A stretch of DNA of 64,000 nt, taken from positions 1,116,001 to 1,180,000 of the forward strand of contig CAWIMS010000005.1 in assembly GCA_963837285.1 (NCBI GenBank), given 5' to 3'. A program made the position numbers and the translations under genes. The notes beneath the pieces were generated by a model. It was not told where the DNA came from and made no database searches. It saw only the letters and a list, made by a program, of their open reading frames with translations. Shown here piece by piece: positions 51,006-59,299 of the stretch (its first letter is position 1; every line of letters begins with the position of its first letter). Source of the stretch: Planosporangium sp963837285 (lineage in GTDB: Bacteria; Actinomycetota; Actinomycetes; Mycobacteriales; Micromonosporaceae).

Positions 51006-51602
51006 ATGTTTGAAGTGGCGGTGATCGAGGACCCGGCCGCGGCCGAGGTCTCGTTGGACCCGATCCGGGCCCGCTTGCTCGCCGAGCTGGCCGAGCCCGC
51101 GTCGGCCACGATGCTCGCCGGCCGGATCGGCCTTCCCCGGCAGAAGGTCAACTACCACCTGCGCGCCCTGGAGTCGCACGGCCTGGTCGAGCTGATCGAG
51201 GAGCGCCGCAAGGGCAACGCCATCGAGCGCGTGCTGCGCGCCACCGCCGGGTCCTACGTGATCTCGCCGACCGCCCTGGCCGCCGTCCAACCCGACCCGG
51301 GCCGCTCCCCCGACCGGCTGTCCGCCCGCTGGCTGCTCGCGCTCGCCGCCCGACTGGTCCGCGACGTGGGCGCCCTGATCACCGGGGCGCAGGCGGCCCG
51401 CCGGCCGCTCGCGACGTTCGCGATCGACGGTGAGGTGCGCTTCGCGTCGGCCGCCGACCGCGCCGCGTTCGCCGAGGAACTGGCCACCTTCGTCACCGCC
51501 CTGGTCGGCAGGTACCACGACGAGACCGCCGAGCGCGGCCGCGACCACCGGATCGTCGTCGCCGTCCACCCGAGCCTGAAGGAACCCGATCGTGCCCCAT
51601 GA
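51006..51602 (+). CDS. ArsR-type helix-turn-helix regulator
   Basis: 198 residues. The winged helix-turn-helix of the ArsR/HTH_20 class occupies residues 15-85 (LAELAEPASATMLAGRIGLP, KVNYHLRALESHGLVELIEE). The C-terminal 110 residues are an effector or dimerisation domain rich in A, R and D. The last bases overlap the SRPBCC gene, so both are co-translated. In such pairs the regulator represses the operon and the SRPBCC protein may bind a hydrophobic ligand. Confidence 0.88.
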   Translation: MFEVAVIEDPAAAEVSLDPIRARLLAELAEPASATMLAGRIGLPRQKVNYHLRALESHGLVELIEERRKGNAIERVLRATAGSYVISPTALAAVQPDPGRSPDRLSARWLLALAARLVRDVGALITGAQAARRPLATFAIDGEVRFASAADRAAFAEELATFVTALVGRYHDETAERGRDHRIVVAVHPSLKEPDRAP

Positions 51603-52320
51603 GTTCGAGGTCCACAAAGAGATCGCTCTCGACGCGACCCCCGAGCAGGTCTGGGATGCGATCGCCACCGGCCCGGGCATCGACTCCTGGTTCATGGGAC
51701 ACAACGAGGTGGAGCCCGGCGAGGGCGGCCGGACCCGGCAGACCGTCGCCGGCTACACCGAGGAAGCCACGATCACCGGCTGGGAGCCGGCGAAGCGGCT
51801 GGCCTTCCGCACCGGCACCCTGGCGTTCGAGTACCTGATCGAGGGGCGTGACCGGAGCGGCACGGTGCTCCGGCTGGTCCACAGTGGATTCCTCGGTGAC
51901 GACTGGGAAGCCGAGTACGAGGCGATGGCCGAGGGCTGGGACATGTACCTGCACAAGCTCTCTCAGTACCTGACCTACTTCCGCGGCCGGACGGCGACCG
52001 TGGTCACGGCGCTGCGCCCGCAAGCAGCGCCGCTCGACCAGGCGTGGGTGACGGTGAAGCGCGGGCTCGGGCTGCCCGACGCCGTGGCCGTGGGCGACCA
52101 GGTCCGGCTCACCCCGGCCGGGGTCGCGCCGATCGACGGTGTCGTCGACCACGTCTCCCCGCACTTCCTCGGCGTGCGCGGGCCCGACGGTCTGTACCGG
52201 TTCATCCACGGCATGCACGACACGGTCGTCGCGGGCCACCAGATCTACGTGGCCGGGACGGACCGGGCGGCGACCGAGCAGGCCTGGCAGTCCTGGCTCG
52301 ACGGCCTGTTCCCGAGCTGA
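51592..52320 (+). CDS. SRPBCC (START-like) ligand-binding protein
   Basis: 242 residues from GTG 51592, overlapping the ArsR gene. Residues 1-140 form an AHSA1/SRPBCC domain (EVHKEIALDATPEQVWDAIA, ITGWEPAKRLAFRTGTLAFE, VLRLVHSGFLGDDWEAEYEA). Residues 150-242 add a second smaller module (LTPAGVAPIDGVVDHVSPHF, YRFIHGMHDTVVAGHQIYVA). Coupling to an ArsR regulator is typical. The ligand is unknown. A GC-rich tandem repeat follows directly. Confidence 0.85.
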   Translation: MPHEFEVHKEIALDATPEQVWDAIATGPGIDSWFMGHNEVEPGEGGRTRQTVAGYTEEATITGWEPAKRLAFRTGTLAFEYLIEGRDRSGTVLRLVHSGFLGDDWEAEYEAMAEGWDMYLHKLSQYLTYFRGRTATVVTALRPQAAPLDQAWVTVKRGLGLPDAVAVGDQVRLTPAGVAPIDGVVDHVSPHFLGVRGPDGLYRFIHGMHDTVVAGHQIYVAGTDRAATEQAWQSWLDGLFPS

Positions 52321-52435
52321 GCCCCCGGCCCCGGGCCTGAGTCCCCGGCCCGGCCCCGGGCCTGAGTCCCCGGCCCGGCCCCAGGCCTGAGTCCCCGGCC
52401 CCGGGCCTGAGTGCCCAGCCCCGGCCCGGCCTGGG
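52321..52435. repeat. GC-rich direct repeats ending in GCCTGAGT
   Basis: Four repeats of about 20-25 nt, each CCCGGCCCCGGGCCTGAGT or a close variant, follow the SRPBCC stop, with a degenerate fifth unit before a family B palindrome. It contains many CCCGGG-type short palindromes and no gene. Confidence 0.8.
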
Positions 52436-52441
52436 CCGGAC

Positions 52442-52512
52442 CCGGCACAACTTCCCGGAAGTTGTGGCCTCACGACCACGCTGAGGCAACAACTTCCGGG
52501 AAGTTGTGCCGG
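52442..52512. repeat. Family B palindrome, copy 5
   Basis: The left arm 52442-52472 and right arm 52482-52512 match at 30 of 31 positions around a 9-nt loop; each arm is itself a palindrome around CCCGG. It lies immediately before the stop of the NUDIX gene (52513), between convergent transcripts. Confidence 0.9.
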
Positions 52513-53052
52513 TCAAGGCAACAGTTCGCCGACCCGGTCGAGGGTCTGCCGCAGGTTTTCCCTGCCGGTCAGCTCGCACGCTTCCACAATGGACAGCCAC
52601 CGCACGTCGGCCCCGTCGTGCTCCGGCCGGGCCGCGTCGGGGGTACCGGTCGCCAGGACGAACCGCAGATCGGCGTGTTCGTGCGCCGGCTCGCGCTTGG
52701 CGGCCACGACCGGTACCACGGCGACGTGGACGATCGAGGAGTCCGGCCACGGGACGAGATCGTCCAGCCCGGTCTCCTCGCGGCCCTCGCGCAGCGCCAC
52801 GGCGAGCGGCTCGGTCTCCCCCGGGTCGGCGTGTCCACCGACCTGCAGCCAGGCCTGCTGCCGGGCGTGCCAGCGCAGCAGTACCCGGCGCGTGGGCGGA
52901 TGGACGATCAGCGCGGACGCGGTGACGTGCAGCGGGGTCGAGCGGTCCCACGGGTCGCCCTCGGCCACCCGGGCGCGGACCCGGTCCAGGTCGGCGGCCT
53001 CGACGTCGGTACGCGGACGGTACCCGTCGAGCGCCGAAGCCAGCGACGTCAC
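52513..53052 (-). CDS. NUDIX hydrolase
   Basis: 179 residues from GTG 53050-53052, overlapping the TetR stop as GTGA. The NUDIX box is present: GGHADPGETEPLAVAL followed by REGREETGL, with the catalytic glutamates. The fold strands are ALIVHPPTRRVLLRWHARQQ and VAVVPVVAAKRE. It hydrolyses nucleoside diphosphates linked to another moiety, or a related pyrophosphate. The exact substrate is unknown. It is coupled to the TetR gene. Confidence 0.9.
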   Translation of the reverse strand: MTSLASALDGYRPRTDVEAADLDRVRARVAEGDPWDRSTPLHVTASALIVHPPTRRVLLRWHARQQAWLQVGGHADPGETEPLAVALREGREETGLDDLVPWPDSSIVHVAVVPVVAAKREPAHEHADLRFVLATGTPDAARPEHDGADVRWLSIVEACELTGRENLRQTLDRVGELLP

Positions 53053-53630
53053 GAAACACTCCGATCGAGGTTGTCGGCGATGAACCGGAGCGCCCCGGCC
53101 AGGTCCCGGCTCGACGGGGCGCGGTCCGGGTCGACCAGCCACTGCACCAGTACCCCGCTCAACAACGCCTGGTAGAACGAGCCCACCGGCTGCGCGTCGG
53201 CATCGCCCGGGGACAGCCCCTGCAACAGCGACGCCCACAGTAGCCGACCGCCCTGCAGCCCCTCGGCGAGCGCCGCGCGCAGCTCGGGAAGCCGGTCGAC
53301 CTGGGGCAGGATCTCCATGGTGGCCGCCCAGAGCTGGCGGTGCGTGGCCATCGAGTCGATCACGCGGGACCAGTACCGCTCGAACCGCTCGTACGGGGTG
53401 CCACCGCCGCCGTCGTCCGCGGCCAGTGCGCGCTCCAGTTCCGCCCCGAACTCGCCGATCGCCTCGAACAGGGCGGCGTTGAGCAGCGCCTCGGTCGACC
53501 GGAAGTGGTACCCGATGGCCGCCAGGCTGGTGCCCGACGCGGTGGCGATGTCCCGTGCGGTGGTCCGCGCGTACCCCTTCTCGAACAGGCAACGCTTGGC
53601 CCCGGCGAGCAGATCCTCCCGATTTCCCAC
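53049..53630 (-). CDS. TetR-family regulator
   Basis: 193 residues from GTG 53630. Residues 5-50 are the DNA-binding domain (LLAGAKRCLFEKGYARTTAR, DIATASGTSLAAIGYHFRST), and the C-terminal part is the TetR_C ligand domain. It is divergent from the FAD monooxygenase gene, which probably is its target. The gap holds an operator-like GTCTT/AAGAC inverted repeat and the monooxygenase promoter. Confidence 0.88.
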   Translation of the reverse strand: MGNREDLLAGAKRCLFEKGYARTTARDIATASGTSLAAIGYHFRSTEALLNAALFEAIGEFGAELERALAADDGGGGTPYERFERYWSRVIDSMATHRQLWAATMEILPQVDRLPELRAALAEGLQGGRLLWASLLQGLSPGDADAQPVGSFYQALLSGVLVQWLVDPDRAPSSRDLAGALRFIADNLDRSVS

Positions 53631-53653
53631 CCGGTGATCGTAGCCGAACAGAT

Positions 53654-53686
53654 GTCTTGCACAAATGTCTAAGACGCTCGTACAGT
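53654..53686 (+). promoter_or_regulatory. Promoter and operator of the FAD monooxygenase gene
   Basis: TTGCAC (53657-53662) and TACAGT (53681-53686), 18 bases apart, would place the start of transcription at the ATG of 53693, again leaderless. Inverted arms GTCTT (53654-53658) and AAGAC (53671-53675) and a direct repeat ATGTCT overlap the -35 to -10 span and could be the TetR operator. Confidence 0.5.
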
Positions 53687-53692
53687 CATCGC

Positions 53693-54913
53693 ATGGACGT
53701 ACTGATCTCCGGTGCCAGCGTCGCCGGCCCGGCCCTGGCGCACTGGCTGAGTCGCACCGGCCACCGGGTCACCGTGGTGGAGCGGGCGCCCGCGTTGCGC
53801 GACGGCGGATACGCGGTCGACTTCCGCGGCGCGGCGCACCTGACCGTGCTGGAGCGGATGGGCCTCCTCGCCGAGATCCGGCGACACGCCACCAACATGG
53901 GCGCGATGAGATACGTCGACGCCACCGGGCGGACCCTCGCCACGATGCCCGCCGACATCTTCAGCGGCGACGTCGAGATCCTCCGCGGCGACCTGAGCCG
54001 CATCCTCTACGACCACACGAAGGACCAGGTCGAGTACGTCTTCGGCGACTCGATCGCCGGGATCGCGCAGGACGGCAACCAGGTGACCGTGACGTTCGAC
54101 CGGGCGGCGCCGCGCACGTTCGACCTCGTGGTGGGCGCCGACGGGGTGCACTCCACCGTGCGCGCGCTGGTCTTCGGCGACGAGGCCCGGTTCGGTCACG
54201 ACCTGGGGCTGCACAGCGCGGTGTTCACGACCGCCAACCACCTCGGGCTCGACCACGCCGGCCTGCTGCACAGCACGCCCGGCCGGACCGCCGGCGTCTA
54301 CAGCGCCCGCGACAACACCGAGGCGAAGGCGGTGTTCTTCTTCGCGTCGAGCCTGCTCCCGGAGCGGCCGCCGGCGCCAGCGCGGCCGCCGGGGCCGGAG
54401 CAGCCGACGCCGGACCTCGACGGGCAGAAGAAGCTGCTGGCCGACGTGTACGCGGACAGCGGCTGGGAGGTGCCCCGGCTGCTGCGCGAGATGTGGCCGG
54501 CGCCCGACTTCTACTTCGACGGCAGCCGCCAGATCCGGCTCGACCGCTGGTCGGCCGGCCGGGTCGTGCTGCTCGGGGACGCAGCGTGGGCGGCCGGCCC
54601 GGGCGGCAACGGCACCGGTTCGGCGATCGTCGGCGCGTACGTCCTGGCCGGCGAGCTACACGGGGCCGGTGCGGACCACCGCGTCGCGTTCAGCCGGTAC
54701 GAGCAGCGGCTGCGTGACTACGTCGCGGGCAACCAGAAGCAGGCCGGGGGCGGGGCCGGCTTCCTCGCCCCGGGCACCCGGCGCAGGATCTGGCTGCGCA
54801 ACCAGATGTTCCGCACGCTGCCCTACATGCCTTGGAAGGGCCTCGTCGCGACGATGGCCGCGAAGACGGCCAGCGCCATCGCATTGAAGGACTACCCGAT
54901 ACTGGATCGATGA
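53693..54913 (+). CDS. FAD-dependent aromatic monooxygenase-like protein
   Basis: 406 residues from ATG 53693 (MDVLISGASVAGPALAHWLS). The FAD-binding GxGxxG-type motif is GASVAGPAL, with the conserved DG motif in DLVVGADGVHSTVRALVFGD and the GD motif in VVLLGDAAWAAGPGGNGTGS. These are features of the PHBH/TetX class of flavin monooxygenases. Typical substrates are phenols, tetracycline-like or other aromatic compounds. It is coupled to a LURP-one gene (ATGA) and probably repressed by the divergent TetR. Confidence 0.9.
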   Translation: MDVLISGASVAGPALAHWLSRTGHRVTVVERAPALRDGGYAVDFRGAAHLTVLERMGLLAEIRRHATNMGAMRYVDATGRTLATMPADIFSGDVEILRGDLSRILYDHTKDQVEYVFGDSIAGIAQDGNQVTVTFDRAAPRTFDLVVGADGVHSTVRALVFGDEARFGHDLGLHSAVFTTANHLGLDHAGLLHSTPGRTAGVYSARDNTEAKAVFFFASSLLPERPPAPARPPGPEQPTPDLDGQKKLLADVYADSGWEVPRLLREMWPAPDFYFDGSRQIRLDRWSAGRVVLLGDAAWAAGPGGNGTGSAIVGAYVLAGELHGAGADHRVAFSRYEQRLRDYVAGNQKQAGGGAGFLAPGTRRRIWLRNQMFRTLPYMPWKGLVATMAAKTASAIALKDYPILDR

Positions 54914-55434
54914 GGTACGTGATTCGCGAACGCTTCTTCCACCTGGGCGACGACTTCGACATCACCGACGAGTCCGGCAATCCCGTGCTGCACGTGGACG
55001 GCAAGGTGTTCAGCCTGCACGACCGGCTGGTCCTGAGCGATCCCGCCGGCCGCGAGGTGGCCGAGGTGCGGCGCAAGCTGGTCGCGCTGCGCCCCACGTA
55101 CACGATCTCGATCGGCGGCGAGAAAGCCGCCGACGTCCGCAAGCACTTCTTCACGCCGTTCCGCGACAAGTTCACCATCGACATCCCCGGCCCGGACGAC
55201 CTGGAGATGTCCGGCAACCTGCTCGACCACGAGTTCACCGTCGAGCAGGGCGGCCGGGAGGTCGCCACGGTGTCCAAGCGCTGGTTGAGGGTGCGCGACA
55301 CGTACGCGGTGGAGATCGCCGACGGCGCCGACCAACTGCTGATCCTGGCCGCGGTGCTCGCGCTCGACCTGGCGCACGAGCGGGAGGAGCGCAAGGAGCA
55401 GAAGGAGCGCGACGAGGACCGCGACGACGACTAG
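54910..55434 (+). CDS. LURP-one-related protein
   Basis: 174 residues from ATG 54910, overlapping the monooxygenase stop. The tubby-like/LURP-one domain shows RYVIRERFFHLGDDFDITDE, NPVLHVDGKVFSLHDRLVLS, EVRRKLVALRPTYTISIGGE and VEIADGADQLLILAAVLALD. The C-terminal 20 residues are highly charged (E, K, R, D). In plants related proteins take part in defence. In actinobacteria the role is unknown, and co-translation with a monooxygenase is all the context gives. Confidence 0.85.
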   Translation: MRYVIRERFFHLGDDFDITDESGNPVLHVDGKVFSLHDRLVLSDPAGREVAEVRRKLVALRPTYTISIGGEKAADVRKHFFTPFRDKFTIDIPGPDDLEMSGNLLDHEFTVEQGGREVATVSKRWLRVRDTYAVEIADGADQLLILAAVLALDLAHEREERKEQKERDEDRDDD

Positions 55435-56051
55435 CCGGTGCGGCGGTGGGCCAGGCGGCCGACCAGCCACGGCACGACGATCAGCAGCAGCCACAGGTAC
55501 TTGGCGAGGTCCGGGTCGACGAACGCCACCGGGATCGAGGCGGCGAACACCAGGCCGATCCCGGCGTTGCGGGCCAGGCCGGCCTTCGCCTCCTGACGGC
55601 TACCCTCCTCGTCGGCCAGCAGTCCGTGCCGCAGCGACCACCACCACATCAGCCCGAACAGCACCTGGAGCAGGACCATCGCGGCCGCGTACGGCACCAC
55701 ACCCCAGGTCTGGCCGCCGTACCGGCCGAGCAGGCTGGTCGGGAACGGCACGGCGGCGATCACCATCAGCATCAGCAGGTTGATCCGCAACAGCCGGGAG
55801 TCGGTCATCTTGATGTGCCGGAACATCCGGTGATGCACCAGCCACATCTGGCCGATCACGTAGAACGACAGCGCGTACGCAAGGTATGACCCGAGCTGGC
55901 CGCGCAGCTCGGCGGGCAGCCGTCCCTCCTCGGCACCGGTCAGGTCCGGCACCTTCAGATCGATCACCAGCAGCGTCATCGCGATGGCGAAGACGCCGTC
56001 GGACAGCGCGTTCAACCGCTCCGTGCCGTACCTGAGGACCCGCTCGACCAT
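55431..56051 (-). CDS. TMEM175-family (DUF1211) potassium-channel-like membrane protein
   Basis: 206 residues from ATG 56049-56051, with GGAGGTG upstream. Six membrane segments are visible. The N-terminal helix has the family motif RLNALSDGVFAIAMTLLVID, with the FSDGVxAIAxTLLVL-like pore. Bacterial TMEM175 proteins are potassium channels. Its end overlaps the convergent LURP-one gene by four bases. Confidence 0.88.
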   Translation of the reverse strand: MVERVLRYGTERLNALSDGVFAIAMTLLVIDLKVPDLTGAEEGRLPAELRGQLGSYLAYALSFYVIGQMWLVHHRMFRHIKMTDSRLLRINLLMLMVIAAVPFPTSLLGRYGGQTWGVVPYAAAMVLLQVLFGLMWWWSLRHGLLADEEGSRQEAKAGLARNAGIGLVFAASIPVAFVDPDLAKYLWLLLIVVPWLVGRLAHRRTG

Positions 56052-56083
56052 CCCCCGCACCTCCGCTCCGCGAAGGAGGGTAG

Positions 56084-56740
56084 CTAATCGGTCCAGAGGT
56101 AGAGGTGCTCCGGTCGGCCACTGGTGCCGTAGCGCAATGTCATCTGCGCCGATCCGCTCTGCGCCAGCGCCGCGAGGTACCGCTGCGCGGTGGCCCGGGC
56201 GATGCCGAGCTGGCCGGCGATCTCAGCGGCCGAACGCGGCTCGGTCGCCGCCCGCAACACGTCGGCGACCAGGCGGAACGTCACCGCCGACTGGCCCTTC
56301 GGGGTGACCGGGCGGTCACCGTCGTGCAGCAGGCGCACCGCCCGGTCGATGTCCTCCTGGCCCAGGCCGCGGTCGCGCGCGAGGTGGGTGCGATAATGCT
56401 GGTACGCGGTGAGCCGCTCGCCGAGCTGCTCCGCGGTGAACGGCTTGACCAGGTAGTTGAGCGCGCCCCGGGCGAAAGCGGTCCGCACCGACCCCGCGTC
56501 CGAGGCGGCGGTCAGCATGATCGTGTCCACGTCGAGATCCCGGAGCAGGTCGAGCCCTGACTCGTCGGGCAGGTACGTGTCGAGCAGCAACAGGTCGGGG
56601 TGGGCCTGCTCGACCAGGTCCCGGGCCTCCCGGCCGGTACGCGCGGTGCCGACCACCCGGAAACCGGGTACCCGCCGGGCGAAGGCGACGTGCACCTGGG
56701 CCACCCGGAAGTCGTCCTCGACGATCAGTACCCGGATCAT
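56084..56740 (-). CDS. Response regulator, CitB/DcuR type
   Basis: 218 residues (MIRVLIVEDDFRVAQVHVAF). The receiver domain has the phospho-acceptor aspartate in LLLLDTYLPDESGLDL, the threonine in IMLTAAS and the lysine in YLVKPF. The C-terminal DNA-binding domain is a small winged helix (SAAEIAGQLGIARATAQRYL). CitB-type regulators respond to carboxylates or similar ligands sensed by the partner kinase. Its start overlaps the end of the kinase gene (ATGA). Likely targets are the divergent ABC importer genes. Confidence 0.9.
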   Translation of the reverse strand: MIRVLIVEDDFRVAQVHVAFARRVPGFRVVGTARTGREARDLVEQAHPDLLLLDTYLPDESGLDLLRDLDVDTIMLTAASDAGSVRTAFARGALNYLVKPFTAEQLGERLTAYQHYRTHLARDRGLGQEDIDRAVRLLHDGDRPVTPKGQSAVTFRLVADVLRAATEPRSAAEIAGQLGIARATAQRYLAALAQSGSAQMTLRYGTSGRPEHLYLWTD

Positions 56741-58326
56741 GATCGTGTCTCCAGGGCGCCCGGCATCTGCGCGGTGAACACCGCACCGGCGTCCACGCCA
56801 CCGCCCGGGTCGGCCAGCCGCACCTCTCCCCCGCCGCCCCGCGCCGCCGTCCGGGCCAGGGCCAGCCCGAGCCCGCGCCCGGTGCCACCGCGACCGCTCA
56901 CCCCCTCGGTGAAGACCTGGGCGCGCAACGGTTCGGGTACCCCGTCGCCGGAGTCCGCGACCGAGATGTGCAGGCAGTCGCCGTCAGCGAGCAGGCCGAC
57001 CTCGACCCACGCCGGGCGCCGGGCGCCGAGCCGGGCCGCTTCGAGCGCGTTGTCGACCAGGTTGCCCAGCACAGTGGTCACCTCGACCGGCCGGACCACG
57101 CGGCCCGGTACCCACGTGTCGTCGCCCAACCGGAGCGCGACGTCCTTCTCCGCCGCCTCCGTGGTCTTCGCCGCGAGGAACGCCTGGAGGTACGGGTCGC
57201 ACAGCGACTCCGCGCCCGGGCCGAGGGTGCCGCTCGGACCGGTCAGCGCGTGCAGGTACTCGACGGCCTCCGCATGGTGCTCGGTCTGTAGCAGGCCGGA
57301 GACGGTGTGCAGCCGGTTCGCGAACTCGTGCCGCTGCGCGCGGAGGGCGTCGGTGAGGGTACGCACGGAGTCCAGCTCCCGGGTGACCGTCTCCAGGTCG
57401 GTGCGGTCCCGCAGGGTCAGCACGAGGCCGAGGCTGTGCCCGTCGCGGTGCACCGGGCGGCGCCCGACGACCAGTACCCGATCTCCCGCGACGGTGATGA
57501 GGTTGTCCGTCGGGCCGACGCCGTCGAGCGCCGTGCGTACCCGCGGCGGCAGCTCCAGATCGGCGACCGGCACGCCGGGCCTGGCCTCGATGGCGAGCAG
57601 CCGCCCGGCCTCGTCGTTGCAGACCGAGACCCGGCCGTCGTTGTCGACGGCGAGCACGCCTTCGCCGATGCCGTGCAGGACCGCCTCCCGCTCCTGTACC
57701 AGCTCGGCCAGCTCGTGCGGTTCGAGCCCGAGGGTGAGGCGGCGCAGCCGGCGGGTGAGCAGCACCGATCCGGCGACGCCGAGCAGCAGGGCGCCGACCG
57801 CGAACAGCGCGGCGATCCGCAGCAGCCCCCACCGCTGGGCCTGGATCTCGGTCATAGCGAAGCCGACGCTGACCTCGCCGACGATGGCGCCCCCACCCTT
57901 CAGCGGCACCTTGGCCCGGGCGGAGAGGCCCAGCGTGCCGCGTTCCACGGTGGTCACCTTCCGGCCGGAGAGCGCGGCGGACGGGTCGGTGCTGACCCGG
58001 CGGCCGATCTCGGACGGCGTGGGGTGTGACAGCCGGATCCCGTCCCGGTTGGTGACGACGACGAACAGCGCGTCGCTGGCGACCCGAACCTGCTCGGCAC
58101 GCCGCGCGACCAGCCCGTCCGGATCGTCCCGGGCGGCCGCGGCGGCGATCTCCGGATCGCTGCCGACCGCCTCGGCGACGGCGAGCGCGCGGGCCTTGTA
58201 CTGGTCGGTCAGCTCCCGGTCGAGCAGCACCGCGACCAGGGCGAAGCCGATGCCGACAACGAGCGCGAGCACGCCGATCTGGAGAAGCAGCACCTGGTGG
58301 GCGAAGCGCATGCGAGGCGGAGCCAT
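56737..58326 (-). CDS. Sensor histidine kinase, CitA/DcuS type
   Basis: 529 residues. Two membrane segments (about 10-30 and 172-192) flank an extracellular Cache/PASp domain with SHPTPSEIGRRVSTDP and GAIVGEVSVGFAMTEI. A cytoplasmic PAS domain follows (about 215-325). The phospho-acceptor histidine is in ALRAQRHEFANRLHTVSGLL. The ATPase has LGNLVDNALEAARLGARRPA, SVADSGDGVPEPLRAQVFTE and GRGLGLALARTAARG. It probably senses a carboxylate-like molecule. It is followed by the response regulator and is divergent from the NitT/TauT importer. Confidence 0.9.
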   Translation of the reverse strand: MAPPRMRFAHQVLLLQIGVLALVVGIGFALVAVLLDRELTDQYKARALAVAEAVGSDPEIAAAAARDDPDGLVARRAEQVRVASDALFVVVTNRDGIRLSHPTPSEIGRRVSTDPSAALSGRKVTTVERGTLGLSARAKVPLKGGGAIVGEVSVGFAMTEIQAQRWGLLRIAALFAVGALLLGVAGSVLLTRRLRRLTLGLEPHELAELVQEREAVLHGIGEGVLAVDNDGRVSVCNDEAGRLLAIEARPGVPVADLELPPRVRTALDGVGPTDNLITVAGDRVLVVGRRPVHRDGHSLGLVLTLRDRTDLETVTRELDSVRTLTDALRAQRHEFANRLHTVSGLLQTEHHAEAVEYLHALTGPSGTLGPGAESLCDPYLQAFLAAKTTEAAEKDVALRLGDDTWVPGRVVRPVEVTTVLGNLVDNALEAARLGARRPAWVEVGLLADGDCLHISVADSGDGVPEPLRAQVFTEGVSGRGGTGRGLGLALARTAARGGGGEVRLADPGGGVDAGAVFTAQMPGALETRS

Positions 58327-58492
58327 GTCCGGACAATACCGCTGAGCAAAACGAGCAGAACATTGTTAACGCGCGATGGGCGAGCAAGGCGCACAAGGGT
58401 TCGCGTACGTCGATGTGTCGCCTACGGTCCTCCAGTTAACCGGCCCGCAACATCTGCACCCCCACGGGCCACATCGGACGGAGGGACCGGCG

Positions 58493-59299
58493 ATGACCGA
58501 CGACCCCGTGATCAGCCTGCGTGGCGCGACGAAGCGCTTCCGCGGCGCGACCGGCATACACACCGCCGTACACGACCTGACCCTCGACGTACGGCCGGGC
58601 GAATTCCTCGCCGTGGTCGGCCCGACCGGCTGCGGCAAGTCCACCACACTCTCGCTGGTCTCCGGCCTCGAACCGGCGTCCGCCGGCGAGGTCCTGGTCC
58701 GCGGGGCGCCGGTGCGCGGCATCCCGGCCGGCATCGGGTACATGTTCCAGCAGGACGCGATCCTGCCCTGGCGCTCGGTGCTCGACAATGTCGCGGCCGG
58801 CCCGCGCTGGCGGGGCACGCCGCGCGCCGAGTCCCGGGAGCGCGCCCGCGGCTGGGTCGAGCGGGTCGGCCTCGGCGGCTTCGAAGGGTACTTCCCGCAC
58901 CAGCTCTCCGGCGGCATGCGCAAGCGGGTCGCGCTGGCCCAGACGCTGGTCAACGAGCCGGAGATCCTGCTCATGGACGAGCCGTTCAGCGCGCTCGACG
59001 TGCAGACCCGCGCCCTCATGCAGGACGAGCTGCTGCGGCTTTGGGCGGGCAGCGGCGCGGCGGTCATCTTCGTGACGCACGACCTGGAGGAGGCGATCGC
59101 GCTCGCCGACCGGGTGATCGTCATGACCGCCGCTCCGGCCACGGTCAAGGCGTCCTTCGATGTGCCGCTGACCCGGCCGCGCGACGTCGAGGAGGTACGG
59201 CTGACCGAGCAGTTCCTCGCGATCTACCGCGAGGTGTGGGAAAGCCTGCGGGTCGAGGTGGCCCGCTCGCGCGAGGAGGCGATGAGCCGTGCAGCCTGA
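58493..59299 (+). CDS. NitT/TauT-type ABC transporter ATPase
   Basis: 268 residues from ATG 58493 (GGACGGAGGGA upstream). Walker A is VVGPTGCGKS, the Q loop GYMFQQDAILPWRSVL, the signature FPHQLSGGMRKRVALAQTLV, Walker B ILLMDEPFSALDVQ and the H loop FVTHDLEEAIALAD. It belongs to the class that powers nitrate, taurine, sulfonate or thiamine-precursor importers. Its end overlaps the permease gene. Two GTTAAC sites (58365 and 58435) lie in the gap to the divergent kinase gene. Confidence 0.9.
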   Translation: MTDDPVISLRGATKRFRGATGIHTAVHDLTLDVRPGEFLAVVGPTGCGKSTTLSLVSGLEPASAGEVLVRGAPVRGIPAGIGYMFQQDAILPWRSVLDNVAAGPRWRGTPRAESRERARGWVERVGLGGFEGYFPHQLSGGMRKRVALAQTLVNEPEILLMDEPFSALDVQTRALMQDELLRLWAGSGAAVIFVTHDLEEAIALADRVIVMTAAPATVKASFDVPLTRPRDVEEVRLTEQFLAIYREVWESLRVEVARSREEAMSRAA

